Shown one piece after another: positions 18,695-27,588 of a stretch of DNA of 64,000 nucleotides. A program made the translations under genes and the position numbers. The notes beneath the pieces were generated by a model. It did no database searches. It had not been told where the DNA came from and saw only the letters and a list, made by a program, of their open reading frames with translations. Numbering within the stretch: the first letter of the stretch is position 1; every line of letters begins with the position of its first letter. Source of the DNA: Planctomycetota bacterium (lineage in GTDB: Bacteria; Planctomycetota; UBA8108; UBA1146; JAJFFE01); the NCBI GenBank assembly GCA_021776775.1, contig JAJFFE010000053.1, positions 30,801 to 94,800 of the forward strand, read 5' to 3'.

Positions 18695-18882
18695 GCGTGT
18701 CGTTAGACTTTTGAGTGGTGCAGCGTGTAGCTGCAGGGTGATCGTGACTGTCGCTGACAGCGTCGAGATCTCTTTCCGCTCTTTTTCGCTTCCGGCCATG
18801 TCGGAGGCACAGGCCGAGGTCACGTCGTAGCGAAGTTCGGCTGTCGAGCTTCCCGTCGGTGATACTCTGGGAATTTTTTTAA

Positions 18883-20919
18883 ATGCCAAACGAACTACTC
18901 AAGCAGTTTTCCGCCTCAGAAGAGCAAATCGCGGGCGAAGTCGATGAGGCTTTCCTCGGGAACGACTCTCTCGACTCTATTTTCAAAGAGTCGATCCAAG
19001 ATGCAGAAGTCGATTCCATCATCCAAGGTCGCGTCGTTTCGGTGGGTTCCGAAGCGGTCATGGTCGACGTCGGACTGAAGTCCGAAGGAATCGTTCCGCT
19101 GAGCCACTTCGACGACCCCGAGTCGGTCAACATGGGTGACACGATCGACGTTCTCCTCGAAGCTGTCGAGGACGACGAAGGTTTGATCGTTCTGTCGAAG
19201 CGCAAGGCTGACCGTATCCGCGGCTGGGAAAAAGTCATCTCGACCTACAACGAGGGTGACATTGTCCGCGGCAAGGTTAGTCGAAAGATCAAGGGTGGCT
19301 TGCTGCTCGAGATCGGTGTCCCGGTCTTCCTGCCCGCGTCCCAGATCGATATTCGCCGCGTCGGCGACGTCGGCGAATTCATCGGCAAAGAGCTCGACTG
19401 CAAGATCATCAAGATCGACGAGCCGCGTATGAACATCGTCGTCAGCCGCCGAAAGCTGCTCGAGGAAGTGCGCGAGGAGCAGAAGTCCACGCTCATGACC
19501 GAGATCGAGATCGGTCAGGTCCGCAAGGGTGTCGTCAAGAACATCACCGACTTCGGTGCGTTCGTCGACCTCGGCGGAATCGACGGGCTGCTGCACATCA
19601 CCGACATGTCGTGGGGTCGAATCAACCACCCGTCCGAGCTCGTCAAGATCAACGACGAGATCGACGTCAAAGTGCTCAAGGTCGACAAAGAGCGCGAGCG
19701 GATTTCGCTCGGTCTCAAGCAGACCCAACTGAGCCCGTGGGAGAACATCGAAGAGCGCTACCCGGTCGGTGCCCGCGTCAAAGGCAGCGTAGTCAACGTG
19801 CTCTCGTACGGAGCGTTCGTTGAGCTCGAGGACGGAATCGAAGGACTGGTTCACGTTTCCGAGATGTCTTGGACTCGTCGCGTCAACCACCCGAGCGCCA
19901 TGGTCAAAGTGGGCGACGAACTCGAAGTGGTCGTTCTCGACATCAAGAAGGACAAGCAGGAGATCTCGCTCGGCATGAAGCAGGTCGAGGTCAACCCGTG
20001 GACCCTAGTCGCGGACAACTATCCGACCGGTACCATCATCGAAGGCACTGTGCGCAACCTCACGAACTACGGTGCGTTCATCGAGATCGAAGAGGGTATC
20101 GACGGATTGCTCCACGTGAGCGACATGTCGTGGACGCGTAAGGTCGTGCACCCGAGCGAAATGCTCAAGAAGGGTGATCACGTCCGAGCCATGGTCCTGC
20201 AGGTCGATCAAGAGCGAAAGCGCGTCGCGCTTGGCCTCAAGCAAATGGAAGAAGATCCGTGGTTGGGCAACATCCCGGACCTCTACCAGATCGGCACCGT
20301 AGTCCGCGGGAAGGTCACGAAGACGACGAACTTCGGCGTGTTCGTGCAGCTTGACCAAGACCTCGAAGGTCTGCTCCACATCTCTGAACTCTCCGACCAG
20401 AAGATCAACTCTCCGGAGGAGATCGTCAAAGTCGGCGACAAGGTCGATGTGAAGGTGATCAAGATCGACGGCGAGAACCGAAAGATCGGTTTGAGTCTGA
20501 AAGACGTCACCACCGAGGACATCGAGGCGCTCAACGAAGCCGAAGAGGCGCACCGCAAGGAGCTTGCTGAGCAAGGTCTGACGCTCGACGAGGACGGGAT
20601 TCCGATCACGTTCGAGGAAGCGGAAGAGCGCGTCAAGGCGGCCGAGGAGGCAGCAGCGGCGGCCGCGGCCGCTGAAGCAGCCGGTGAAGTTGTGATCGAC
20701 GAAGAGGAAGCGGCCGCTCAGGCCGAGGCGCAGGCGGCCGTTCAAGCGGCCGCTGAAGCCGAGCTTGCCGCAATGGCGGCGGAGTCACCCGAGGCGACTG
20801 AGTCTGGGGAGACTGAGACTGAGGCAACTACTGAGACTGAGGCGACCGAGGCGACCGCCAGTGACGCTTCCGAGACTTCCGAGGGCGACGATGAGCCCAA
20901 GGAGGAGTCGGCGTCGTAA
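18883..20919 (+). CDS. rpsA: ribosomal protein S1, six S1 domains
   Basis: RNA-binding protein that helps mRNA bind the 30S subunit. Six S1 (OB-fold) repeats are visible at about residues 45-110, 125-190, 210-280, 295-365, 382-452 and 469-540. The last four have the canonical GxVxxxxxFGAFVxL / GLLHxSDMSW pattern. The tail from about residue 570 is an acidic Ala/Glu/Thr-rich, low-complexity extension, longer than in E. coli S1. It follows cmk-plsC, the typical cmk-rpsA neighbourhood. The start ATG lies just after a T7 run. A terminator follows. Confidence 0.95.
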   Translation: MPNELLKQFSASEEQIAGEVDEAFLGNDSLDSIFKESIQDAEVDSIIQGRVVSVGSEAVMVDVGLKSEGIVPLSHFDDPESVNMGDTIDVLLEAVEDDEGLIVLSKRKADRIRGWEKVISTYNEGDIVRGKVSRKIKGGLLLEIGVPVFLPASQIDIRRVGDVGEFIGKELDCKIIKIDEPRMNIVVSRRKLLEEVREEQKSTLMTEIEIGQVRKGVVKNITDFGAFVDLGGIDGLLHITDMSWGRINHPSELVKINDEIDVKVLKVDKERERISLGLKQTQLSPWENIEERYPVGARVKGSVVNVLSYGAFVELEDGIEGLVHVSEMSWTRRVNHPSAMVKVGDELEVVVLDIKKDKQEISLGMKQVEVNPWTLVADNYPTGTIIEGTVRNLTNYGAFIEIEEGIDGLLHVSDMSWTRKVVHPSEMLKKGDHVRAMVLQVDQERKRVALGLKQMEEDPWLGNIPDLYQIGTVVRGKVTKTTNFGVFVQLDQDLEGLLHISELSDQKINSPEEIVKVGDKVDVKVIKIDGENRKIGLSLKDVTTEDIEALNEAEEAHRKELAEQGLTLDEDGIPITFEEAEERVKAAEEAAAAAAAAEAAGEVVIDEEEAAAQAEAQAAVQAAAEAELAAMAAESPEATESGETETEATTETEATEATASDASETSEGDDEPKEESAS

Positions 20920-20964
20920 GAGCGCTTCGTGCGTGATTGCGTCACTGTCACCGAACTTCGGTGT

Positions 20965-21003
20965 GAAGCTCCTTTGCCACTTCGGCAGAGGAGCTTCTTT
21001 TTT
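20965..21003 (+). terminator. rho-independent terminator of rpsA
   Basis: GAAGCTCCT / AGGAGCTTC stem with a 15-base loop followed by six T residues. The T-run is immediately followed by the ribosome-binding site GGAGG of the gene at 21015, so the same stretch could act as an intergenic attenuator. Confidence 0.8.
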
Positions 21004-21014
21004 GGAGGAAGACG

Positions 21015-22013
21015 ATGTTGCGGAGTATCCTGGTTGCGCTTCTCGCGATCGGTTTTTCGACGATGGCCGTGACCGCGCAGTCGGGTCGCGACGAACCGGC
21101 TCCACTCGGCGCGGCCGAACGTCGTACCGTCATGAAGTTCATGCTCGCGAAGTACGGCGAAGCGAAGCAGCACTTCGACAGCGGGCGGTATCAGTTGGCG
21201 TACCGGGTCGCAGACTCGATCCTGACCCTGACTCCCGACGCTCCGTTTCGGCAAGATGTGCGTAGTCTGCGACGAGCCGCAGAAGCGAGACATCTCGGTG
21301 AGACCGTGATTGCTGTCGGTCTCAAACCCGACGCACCCACGTCGTTCCCCGTCGAGAAGGTTTCCGGTCAATTCGAACTCGAGAACCTATCCGACGAGAT
21401 CTCACGGATCGAGGCGACCGAGGGCCTCCCGATGGGCATGTGTCAGTTCCGGGTGTTCGAAGTTTATGAAGACGGGTCTCACTGGGCGAGCCGCGGATCG
21501 CGCGTCATTCGGAGCCCAGGAAGCTTCTCCCTCAACAAGGGTGAGTCGCGCTCGCAGTTCTTCCAGATCGACCTTCAGCGCGGGGTGCGGGAGCCGATCC
21601 TGCAGCTCATCGAGATCCGTGGCTCGTTCCGGCCGACCGAGCTGGCAAGCGGCGACGAGACCATCGCTCGATCCATTCCGTGGAATCCCGTCGACATCGT
21701 CGCGCTGCCCGAAGACTACCGATCGATCGAGGTGGACCCGCGGTCGGAGTTGGCGAAGGCGCTCGAGGCGCTCGATTCCGGCCGAGTAGCGGCGGCGGGC
21801 TTTCTCTGGGCGAGGGAGCTCGTTCAGCAAGGTGACCTCGGTCGCAACGCCCGGGAAGAGACGATCGCATTGCTCATGTCACAAATCAGCGCAGAAGCCG
21901 AGCGGCCGCTCGACCGATTGGTGATGCGGCTTCTCGAAGAGGTCTCGGGCGTCGAGCAACGACCGACGCGAGACATCTGGTTGCGCTGGTATCGCGGCCG
22001 AAAAAAGTCGTGA
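21015..22013 (+). CDS. secreted protein of unknown function
   Basis: 332 residues with a signal peptide (MLRSILVALLAIGFSTMAVTAQS). The mature N-terminus is helical and TPR-like (AKQHFDSGRYQLAYRVADSILTL). The centre is a beta-rich domain (about 95-220), and the C-terminus is helical again, ending LRWYRGRKKS. GGAGGAAGACG precedes the ATG. It begins 12 bases after the rpsA terminator T-run. No family recognised; probably a periplasmic or outer-surface protein. Confidence 0.6.
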   Translation: MLRSILVALLAIGFSTMAVTAQSGRDEPAPLGAAERRTVMKFMLAKYGEAKQHFDSGRYQLAYRVADSILTLTPDAPFRQDVRSLRRAAEARHLGETVIAVGLKPDAPTSFPVEKVSGQFELENLSDEISRIEATEGLPMGMCQFRVFEVYEDGSHWASRGSRVIRSPGSFSLNKGESRSQFFQIDLQRGVREPILQLIEIRGSFRPTELASGDETIARSIPWNPVDIVALPEDYRSIEVDPRSELAKALEALDSGRVAAAGFLWARELVQQGDLGRNAREETIALLMSQISAEAERPLDRLVMRLLEEVSGVEQRPTRDIWLRWYRGRKKS

Positions 22014-22044
22014 CCGGCTGCCCTGATCCCGCGGCGGGTCGGAT

Positions 22045-22821
22045 TCAATCGAGCTGGCAGTAGCAGATGCGACTGTCGAACGGGAATCTCTTGAGCGCGA
22101 CATTGTCGATCCCGAGCGTCTCCGCGAGCGCAGCGGTTTCGCCCGGCCACTGCTCACAATTGACTTCGTCGAACGCGATGATCGCTCCTTTTGGCATGCG
22201 CGGTCGTAGGGTCTCGATGGCAAACTTGGTCGGCTCGTACAGGTCGAGATCTAGATAGAGGAGAGCCACCACCAAGTGGGGGTTGTGAGCCATGAACTGT
22301 GGCATGGACTCTTCCACTCGACCTTTGACCAGCTCGACTTTCGGCACGTGGTTGAGAAACCGGTTCTGATCGTAGAGATCGATCGTCTTCACTAGCTCGT
22401 CATATTCGGGAGCGCAGTATCCACCGCGCACGAGGTGAGAGTTCTCGCCGTGTCGATCTTTCTCGTGGATCTCGGGGAACCCTTCGAACGTGTCGAACCC
22501 GATGACCTTTCGGTGCACATGGACTGGCTCCAAGATTGCCGAGAACTGGGCAAAACTCAGCAGGCCTTGTCCTCTGAAGACGCCACACTCGACTACGCAA
22601 CCGGGGATATCCACGCAGAGTTTGAAAATCTCGTAGCGTGTGAGGAAGTCGGTGAGCACCTGGCGCGGGACGTACTTTGCGAACGTCATCATTCGAGTGA
22701 ACGGGTCGACGTCCGGCGACTCTAGTACTTTGGCGAGTTCGCCATAGTAATCGAGGTTCTCGTCGGTGTTTCGCTCCGGCGTGAAGCAGTTCTTCGAGAC
22801 GGTGTCCGAGGGGCCGATCAT
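22045..22821 (-). CDS. TylF/macrocin-O-methyltransferase family protein
   Basis: SAM- and metal-dependent sugar O-methyltransferase family. Seen: VVECGVFRGQG (SAM-binding), GFDTFEGFP, and the acidic YLDLDLYEP...IIAFDEVN motif that supplies metal and SAM ligands. 258 residues from ATG 22821, whose ATGA overlaps the stop of the upstream glycosyltransferase; the longer ORF-track start reads into that gene. It is last in a five-gene minus-strand run, so it probably methylates the sugar or scaffold assembled by the others. Confidence 0.85.
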   Translation of the reverse strand: MIGPSDTVSKNCFTPERNTDENLDYYGELAKVLESPDVDPFTRMMTFAKYVPRQVLTDFLTRYEIFKLCVDIPGCVVECGVFRGQGLLSFAQFSAILEPVHVHRKVIGFDTFEGFPEIHEKDRHGENSHLVRGGYCAPEYDELVKTIDLYDQNRFLNHVPKVELVKGRVEESMPQFMAHNPHLVVALLYLDLDLYEPTKFAIETLRPRMPKGAIIAFDEVNCEQWPGETAALAETLGIDNVALKRFPFDSRICYCQLD

Positions 22822-24122
22822 GAGGGAACCGATTCCGTGTTTCTGGAGTGACTTGACGTGCAGGTTGGTGGGACCGCATCGATCGAGCGATAGGCCGCGG
22901 CGGCTTGCGACATCGTTGCGAATGCGTGATCGCATCCCCGGATCTGGCAGAGGTGGGACTCGGCAAGAGCTCTATCTCGAACCTTGCTGCGCAACCCTCT
23001 GAGGAACTGGGACGAAGAGAGGACGCGTCTCATCAGGTGGCGTGAAAATTGAAACGCCCGCTTGCCCATGTACCAGACCGCATCGACTTTCGAGAGGCCA
23101 CGGAAGCCGTGCTGCCTCAGTAGCGCTCGGATTTCCGTACGTTGCGGCTCGGATTGATCCCGTAGTGCTTTCATGACGACCGGGCGCTCGACCGAGAAGC
23201 CGATCGTCTTCTCGCACTCTTCGAGCACTTCGAAGATTTCGACGAAGTGACGAGGCAGATCGATCTCGTACGGGTGTCCCAAGTGTTCACACGCCCGACG
23301 CACGGCGAACGCGATGTAGTTCGGTGGAAAGAATGCGGGAACCGGCGCTCGATCCATGGGAGCCTCGTCACCGAGTTCCTTGACGAACGCGTCGACGATA
23401 CGACCGCGGCCGAGCAGTGACATAGCACCGATCGATGACTGGCTTTTGCCCCAGAGCCACGTCACCGTCGGATCGATTCCCCAGCGATATCCCGTGAGGA
23501 TGAACAGCGCTGCGAACCCGAAGTCCGGAGTCGGGTATGGAAACACCTTGCCGGCTGCCGAGCGAATTTGGTCCAGGCAAGACCGGCGAACGACCGAGTT
23601 GAGAACCGTCGGAACCTCCATCGAGGCGTAGCCAGATGCAATCTCTGCGAAACACTTTTCTCGATCTGGTTCGAGGCCACCGCGCCCGACGCCGTACGGA
23701 TCATCGGATATCTCCAAGCTGTTCGGCTCGTATCCTGGTGGGCATTGGGGATGAAAGTACGTCGCCTTCGATTGAATAGCGGCATCGAACTCGGGATGGC
23801 GTCGTAGGAATCGATCGGCCTGACTGAGGCAATCGGGAAGTAGCCCGTCGTCGTCGCACAACAGGCGAACGAACTCACCCTTCGCTTCTCGAAGGAGGAA
23901 GTCCCAATGGGCCGGCATCGCCATACATTCGTCGAGGTGAATTACGCGGAGGTGTGGATCCTCGATGGCATCGAGTAGCTCGCGGGTTTCGTCCGTCGAG
24001 GCGTTGTTGCTGACGATAACTTCGAAATCGTCGTGGTCCTGCGCGAGCGCGGTGCGCAAACTCTCGGACAGGAGATGAACTCTGTTACGAGTGGGAAGAA
24101 TGATCGAGAAGCGCGGACTCAC
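22818..24122 (-). CDS. family 2 glycosyltransferase
   Basis: 434 residues, GTG start with GGAGG 5-6 bases upstream. The N-terminal GT-A domain has FSIILPTRNR, VSNNASTDET and LLCDDDG (DxD-type metal site), ending around residue 230. The C-terminal 200 residues are helical and basic with no obvious membrane span. It shares an ATGA overlap with the methyltransferase downstream and follows an epimerase gene by 76 bases, so nucleotide-sugar modification and transfer are linked here. Donor and acceptor are unknown. Confidence 0.85.
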   Translation of the reverse strand: MSPRFSIILPTRNRVHLLSESLRTALAQDHDDFEVIVSNNASTDETRELLDAIEDPHLRVIHLDECMAMPAHWDFLLREAKGEFVRLLCDDDGLLPDCLSQADRFLRRHPEFDAAIQSKATYFHPQCPPGYEPNSLEISDDPYGVGRGGLEPDREKCFAEIASGYASMEVPTVLNSVVRRSCLDQIRSAAGKVFPYPTPDFGFAALFILTGYRWGIDPTVTWLWGKSQSSIGAMSLLGRGRIVDAFVKELGDEAPMDRAPVPAFFPPNYIAFAVRRACEHLGHPYEIDLPRHFVEIFEVLEECEKTIGFSVERPVVMKALRDQSEPQRTEIRALLRQHGFRGLSKVDAVWYMGKRAFQFSRHLMRRVLSSSQFLRGLRSKVRDRALAESHLCQIRGCDHAFATMSQAAAAYRSIDAVPPTCTSSHSRNTESVPS

Positions 24123-24198
24123 GGTTACCTCCAGAGGGACACGTCGTTCTCTCTGAGTATCGGCTCAGCTACCTGGCGTCCGCACTCGATTTGCTCCC

Positions 24199-25020
24199 CT
24201 AAGTCGTTCCTGCCAAGGCGAATGCACTTGCGATAGGGCGTAGGTGGGCGATCAGCGACCTCGGGGCGTAGCCAAACTCGTCGACCAGCCGGGCCACCGA
24301 GATCGTCGTCGCCTGGTGGCGGGGAGCATCCTCGGCCGCTTCCCAAGTCGCACCCAACTCGGAGCAGAGCGTGTCAACGATCGTCTCGTAGGTCGTGTTC
24401 TCGCCAGAAGCCACGTTGTAGATGAGTTCCCGTCCCCGTTGGGCGATGTCGATGATCGCGCGCGTGACGTCTTCGATCGAAACGAAGTCCTTGGCCGACT
24501 GAGGGTCGCTGCGAAGGATGACGTGCTGCAACTCGACCGCGTCGCGTAGCAGGGCGGTGATGAAGTTCTCGGATCGCCAGTCCGCGCCGTACACGTTCGA
24601 AAGCCGTGCGATTCTGACGTCGTGTCCCGAGTGAATCGCCGCAGACTCTCCCAACAGTTTGCTCAAGTCGTAGAGCCGTTCGAGGTCGTACGGATGGGTG
24701 GCGATGTTTGCGGTTTCGAGAGTGCTTCCGGTCCCGTAGATCCTAGCCGACGAGAGGTACACCAGACGATCGAACGATCCGTGTTCCAGTACTCGCGTGA
24801 GTTTCGAAACGTGCGCCTCTATCGCGGCGAGCGGCGTTCGGCGGAAGTCGGCGGTCAGGCCGATGGCGTAGATCACGATACCGAGATCTTCGACGTAGTC
24901 GTCAGCGGCCGGTTCCCACTCCCGATCGGGGACGCGAACGTCGTGTCCGCGCCCGCGAAGCTCGTCGACGAGATTCGATCCTACGAAACCTCGTCCTCCC
25001 AAGACGGTGAACCGGGGCAT
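24199..25020 (-). CDS. NAD-dependent epimerase/dehydratase
   Basis: Extended short-chain dehydrogenase, 273 residues from ATG 25020. The first residues MPRFTVLGGRGFVGSNL are the NAD-binding Gly motif; the longer ORF-track start is Arg-rich shadow sequence. YLSSARIYG and the catalytic YDLSK (YxxxK) follow, then RLSNVYG, typical of UDP-sugar epimerases/dehydratases. Starts 8 bases after the dioxygenase stop. Likely converts a nucleotide-linked sugar used by the adjacent glycosyltransferase; the exact reaction cannot be read. Confidence 0.85.
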   Translation of the reverse strand: MPRFTVLGGRGFVGSNLVDELRGRGHDVRVPDREWEPAADDYVEDLGIVIYAIGLTADFRRTPLAAIEAHVSKLTRVLEHGSFDRLVYLSSARIYGTGSTLETANIATHPYDLERLYDLSKLLGESAAIHSGHDVRIARLSNVYGADWRSENFITALLRDAVELQHVILRSDPQSAKDFVSIEDVTRAIIDIAQRGRELIYNVASGENTTYETIVDTLCSELGATWEAAEDAPRHQATTISVARLVDEFGYAPRSLIAHLRPIASAFALAGTT

Positions 25021-25028
25021 CTGCGGAC

Positions 25029-25811
25029 TCAGTTCTGAACGTTCGGAGCGGCCCGCTGCTCGAGCAGAGCGGGGTACCCGGTGTGAAAAATGTTGGTCCG
25101 ATCTCCGAACGGATATCCCTCGTCGACGAACTCCTGCTCCATCAAGTCCGCGTATCGAAGCTGGACGGTCCACCGCGTCTGGTCGGAATGATTCGGCGAA
25201 CTGCGATGCAGTAGTAGCTGGGAGAAGACGACGAGATCCCCAGGGTTGGCTTCGACGAAGATCGTCTCGTCGTCCGGTCCGGGTTCGTTCTCGAGGACGA
25301 CGTCTTTGGGAGACATGACCTGCGTTCGAGTTGGACTTCCGTTGCCGGTGTATCGCATGGGGAACAGCCCCGAACGATGAGAACCGGGTACGATTTCGAT
25401 CGTGCCGTGATCCGCGTCCACTCGAGTCAGCGGTATCCAGTACGTGAGCGAGTTCAACGACCCAAGAAGGTAGGTGAGATCTTGATGCCAATGAAAGTTG
25501 AACGCCTCCTTGGCGGGCGCGTCGAGACGAACGTTGAAGCAGTGCATCACTGCCGGCGCCTCTAGCCCAAGCCGAGAAGCGAGGTCCAGGTTGCTCTCGT
25601 TAGCGGCAAGGCGAACGAGCGATGGCAAGTATCGCAACGCTCCGTACAGACGAGACTGCTGATCGGGGTCGAGAGTTGACGGGCGATCGTGGGCGAAACC
25701 GGGGTCCATCGACAGGCCGAGCCGGTCGATCTCCTGAAAGATCGGGGCCAGATTTCGATCGTAGTCGTAGAAGCCTCGGATGATCTCGTAGCCGTTTTCT
25801 TGCAGAGACAC
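25029..25811 (-). CDS. phytanoyl-CoA dioxygenase (PhyH) family protein
   Basis: Fe(II)/2-oxoglutarate oxygenase fold, 260 residues. The metal triad is visible as HWHQDLT (His and Asp) and the distal His in LLLHRSSPN; WIPLTRVDADHGTIEIVPGSH is the family's core strand. An Arg after the distal His (TRWTVQLRY) could bind 2-oxoglutarate. It starts 2 bases after the carbamoyltransferase stop. Members hydroxylate or halogenate small molecules, so it may tailor the product of this cluster. Confidence 0.85.
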   Translation of the reverse strand: MSLQENGYEIIRGFYDYDRNLAPIFQEIDRLGLSMDPGFAHDRPSTLDPDQQSRLYGALRYLPSLVRLAANESNLDLASRLGLEAPAVMHCFNVRLDAPAKEAFNFHWHQDLTYLLGSLNSLTYWIPLTRVDADHGTIEIVPGSHRSGLFPMRYTGNGSPTRTQVMSPKDVVLENEPGPDDETIFVEANPGDLVVFSQLLLHRSSPNHSDQTRWTVQLRYADLMEQEFVDEGYPFGDRTNIFHTGYPALLEQRAAPNVQN

Positions 25812-25813
25812 TG

Positions 25814-27433
25814 CTAGACCTTTTCCTCGTCGGATGATCGCTTGATCAGGAAGTACTCGTCGATCAAGAGGGCGTCGATGTCAGTCTTCATGAAGCAACG
25901 GATCGCATCGTCTGGGGTCTCGACGATTGGCTCGCCGGCGACGTTGAACGACGTATTCAGCACGACTGGCGTTCCTGTCGCTTCGTAGAACGCTCGGATC
26001 ATTCTGTAGTAGCACGGATTGAACTCTTCGGTGACGGTTTGCAGTCGTCCCGTCCCATCGACATGGGTCACAGCCGGAATCTCACCCTTCTTCTCTTCGA
26101 CGACATCCGGAACGAGGAGCATGTAGGGGCTCTCCCTATCGATGACGAAGTAGTCAGAGCGATACTCGTCGAGGATCGCCGGTGCGAACGGTCGGAACGA
26201 CTCGCGGAACTTGACTCTCGAGTTCAAGACGTCCTTGTTCTCGGCGGTGAGTGGACTCATCAGGATGCTGCGGTTGCCAAGCGCCCGGGGCCCCATCTCG
26301 GAACGACCCTGAAAGCATCCGATGATCTTGTTCTGCACCAACCACTCGGCGGCGCGCTCGAACGCGTTTTCGGTGACCACGTCGTAGCCGTCGAATTCGT
26401 CGATCGCTTCCTTGATCTCGTTCTTCGAATAGCTCGGCCCGAGAAATGGCGAGATGGACGAGTACGTCTTCGGGCGAGCGAGCGCTTCGTGATATCCCCA
26501 CAGAGCGGCGCCGAGCGGGATACCCGTGTCGGAGGCCGCGGGGTTGACGAAGATTTCCTCGAAAACTTCGCTCTGCAAGACGGCGTAGTTGGCGACGGAG
26601 TTGAGCGCAACGCCCCCGGAGATGCAGAGATTCTTCTCGCCCGTCATCTCTTTCGCGTAGCGAGCGAGGTGGACGTACGCGCGCTCACATTCTGCTTGCG
26701 CCTCATAGGCGACTGCCGCGCGAGCCTCGAAGTCGGTGACGTGGCTCAAGTCTATCTTGAAGTCGTAGGAGTCGTCGAAGCACAGGTCCGCGTAGCTCGT
26801 GACGATTCCGTCGTACTCGCCTGAGAACTCGATGAACTTCTCGGGGTAGTTGCGACCGTAGGGAGCCAGCCCCATCGTCTTGCCCTCTTGGAGCAGCTTG
26901 AACCCGATCGCTTGGGTGACGGCCGCGTACATCAGCCCCACGCCGATTTCGGTCGTGGAAGCGAGGAGCTCGATACCCTCGTCACGGGAAGCGCGGTAGA
27001 GGCTTTGCGTTTCCTTCAGCGACCCGCGTCCGTCGACAATCAAGATGGCGGCAGAGTCGAAGTCTGAAGAGTAGAAGACGTTGTACGCGTGTGCGAGGTG
27101 GTGGTTGATGATCCGTATCTTGGCCGGATCGACGTTCGCCAAGAAGTTGTCCACGCTACACGGCGTACGGTGTTGATCGTTGCGCCAGTCGCTGTCGTCG
27201 CAGATGTAGTCCATGACGACGAGATCGAACTCGTTCACGTCTTCGACGCCGCACTGTGTCATGAGTGCTCGAGTCGACTTCTCCGGGAATGCCCGAGAGT
27301 CCTTTTCGCGATTCGCTCGCTCCTCCGACAGGTTTGCGAATTCTATCCCGTCCTCGGTTTCGTAGACTACCGCCGCTCCGGTGTTGTGCCACGGGTCCTT
27401 GTGCAGGCCGAGGACTTTCGTGCGTGCGTTCAT
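25814..27433 (-). CDS. NodU/CmcH-family carbamoyltransferase
   Basis: Transfers a carbamoyl group from carbamoyl phosphate (via carbamoyl-adenylate with ATP) to a hydroxyl. 539 residues from ATG 27433, with GGAGG 8 bases upstream. The N-terminal Kae1-like domain has NLSEERANREK and the metal-binding HHLAHAYNVFYSSDF plus IVDGRGS. The C-terminal YrdC-like domain has GRSEMGPRALGNRSIL and VVLNTSFNVAGEPIVETP. Relatives act on Nod factor sugars, cephems and many natural products. First gene of the minus-strand run. Confidence 0.9.
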   Translation of the reverse strand: MNARTKVLGLHKDPWHNTGAAVVYETEDGIEFANLSEERANREKDSRAFPEKSTRALMTQCGVEDVNEFDLVVMDYICDDSDWRNDQHRTPCSVDNFLANVDPAKIRIINHHLAHAYNVFYSSDFDSAAILIVDGRGSLKETQSLYRASRDEGIELLASTTEIGVGLMYAAVTQAIGFKLLQEGKTMGLAPYGRNYPEKFIEFSGEYDGIVTSYADLCFDDSYDFKIDLSHVTDFEARAAVAYEAQAECERAYVHLARYAKEMTGEKNLCISGGVALNSVANYAVLQSEVFEEIFVNPAASDTGIPLGAALWGYHEALARPKTYSSISPFLGPSYSKNEIKEAIDEFDGYDVVTENAFERAAEWLVQNKIIGCFQGRSEMGPRALGNRSILMSPLTAENKDVLNSRVKFRESFRPFAPAILDEYRSDYFVIDRESPYMLLVPDVVEEKKGEIPAVTHVDGTGRLQTVTEEFNPCYYRMIRAFYEATGTPVVLNTSFNVAGEPIVETPDDAIRCFMKTDIDALLIDEYFLIKRSSDEEKV

Positions 27434-27588
27434 GCAGAGCACCTCCATCGTGGCAGAGAACTCATGACAGTGCGGACGGTCTCTGCTTGACCGCCTGCGA
27501 CCTTTGCGAGATAACCCCAACGTTGCCCGTCCGTTTGTCCGACGTCTTGTTGTGCTGTGATACCGCATCCAGAAGGGACAAAAACCGA

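Noticed and set aside
18916-19890. 324-residue minus-strand ORF in rpsA
   Set aside because: Shadow of the S1 repeats; its Asp/Val/Leu-rich sequence mirrors the codon bias of rpsA.
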